Source of the DNA: Odobenus rosmarus divergens
Lineage: Eukaryota; Chordata; Mammalia; Carnivora; Odobenidae
DNA length: 64,000 nucleotides
Direction: 5' to 3'
Assembly: GCF_000321225.1 (NCBI RefSeq)
Contig: NW_004451506.1
Location: forward strand, 796,570 to 860,569
In this document: positions 63,132 to 64,000 of the stretch, one piece after another
Position numbering within the stretch: position 1 is the stretch's first letter
Layout of the letters: every line of letters begins with the position of its first letter
Program-made: the position numbers and the translations under genes
The notes under the pieces: model-generated
The model's database searches: none
Seen by the model: only the letters and a program-made list of their open reading frames with translations
Told to the model about the DNA's origin: nothing

Positions 63132-63529
63132 AAGTTATGATCTATTATTATCATTATTTACTTTGCTATGCAACTTATCCCAGATTTGGCCAGTGGGTGT
63201 CCCTTGTTTTTTGTTTGTTTTTATAGTAGGTGAAATTACATAAAAGTTCAAAATAAAGAGAAAAATAATGATGTTTCTAGTAATATATTTTCATAATGTA
63301 TAAAGCAAAACCTAACTAGGAGCTCAAATCATATAAAGCTATTGGGATTTTTTTTTTTATTTAACTCTCTGAATCTGATGGATGAAGCAGACCAAGAGGA
63401 CCATTATCAAGGGGACGGAAGATGTGAATAACGTAGCTAAGAAGATTCATCCGCTCCATACAAAATACTACACCCAACAGAAAATGCACATTCTTTTTGA
63501 GGAACCATAAAACACCTTTTAAAACTTTT

Positions 63530-63950
63530 TATTTGGAAATATTTTAAATATGCAGAAAGTTAGATATGAAAAAATAGAAATAGTACAAAGAACACCTGTA
63601 TAGCCTCTACTCAGATTCACCTATTGTTAACATTTTACCATTTGTTTTATCATTTTCTCTGTGCATGTGTGTATAAATTTTTTCCTGAATCATTGGAGTA
63701 TAAGTTACATACACTGTGGTCATTAACCCTTAAATACCTCAATGTGTATTTCCTAAAAATAAGAATATTCTCTCATAATACCCCCAAATGGTTATCAACT
63801 TTATAAATTCTTATATTGATACTTTACTGTCTATATTCAAATTTTGTCAGTTGACCTAATAATATCCTTTATAGCATTTTTTTCCCTCCAGCACAGCATC
63901 CAGTTTAGGGGTAGGTACTGCATTTAGTTGTCATTATCTTTAGCATATAA
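63530..63950 (+). mobile_element. old interspersed repeat, same family as 49365
   Basis: CATTTTACCATTTGTTTTAT, CAATGTGTATTTCCTAAAAA and ATATCCTTTATAGCATTTTT are blocks of the same common mammalian repeat. Confidence 0.55.
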
Positions 63951-63956
63951 TGAAAT

Positions 63957-64000
63957 TTTTTTTAAGATTTTATTTATTTATTTGAGAGAGAGCAAGCACA
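63957..64000 (-). mobile_element. Can-SINE, cut by the window end
   Basis: TTTAAGATTTTATTTATTTA then TTTGAGAGAGAGCAAGCACA is the tail side of a minus-strand Can-SINE. The rest lies beyond the window. Confidence 0.85.

Overview
This window is intergenic or deep-intronic DNA from a carnivoran mammal. I see no intact protein-coding gene. Open frames are short, lack family signatures, or lie inside transposon fossils. The assignment to Carnivora rests on about 27 tRNA-derived Can-SINE copies (GGGCGCCTGGGTGGCTCAG head, CTCAGGTCATGATC middle, CT-rich stretch, AATAAA-type tail). The commonest form resembles bear, seal or mustelid copies more than the dog SINEC_Cf form, so an arctoid caniform is my best guess. 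That is inference from remembered consensus sequences.

Layout: 0-3 kb holds unique AT-rich DNA, a 90-nt 5S rRNA retropseudogene at 1.27 kb, and a SINE nested inside another SINE. From 3.9 to 8.4 kb lie a MaLR LTR, a deleted carnivore L1, a second L1 3' end, an antisense L1 and a MER5A. From 9.4 to 20.6 kb there are LTRs, several old L1 3' ends and a Tigger-like DNA transposon. From 20.6 to 24.1 kb is the longest stretch without a recognisable transposon, and it carries a perfect RFX X-box. From 24.4 to 30.4 kb is a cluster of six LTR-like segments. From 31 to 39.4 kb come an old L1 (ORF1 end plus endonuclease start), MLT1 LTRs with a 40-bp tandem duplication, a HAL1/L1 ORF1 fossil and several SINEs. 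From 39.5 to 50.4 kb are a reversed MLT1, a tandem SINE pair, an LTR-like family in both orientations, and a closely spaced LTR pair. From 50.9 to 64 kb are more SINEs, an RPL23A processed pseudogene, a 33-bp palindrome, another LTR, a second MER5A, MIRs, and SINEs up to the window edge.

No operon-like or pathway logic applies. The content is a record of L1-driven retrotransposition (L1, SINE, 5S and RPL23A copies) plus endogenous retroviral LTRs and DNA transposons. The main items for follow-up are the 3'-truncated 5S copy with its 13-bp target duplication, the X-box in the transposon-poor block, the palindrome between two SINEs, and the excess of plus-strand SINEs (20 of 27), which may hint at a host gene transcribed on the minus strand. 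I found no convincing new biological system.
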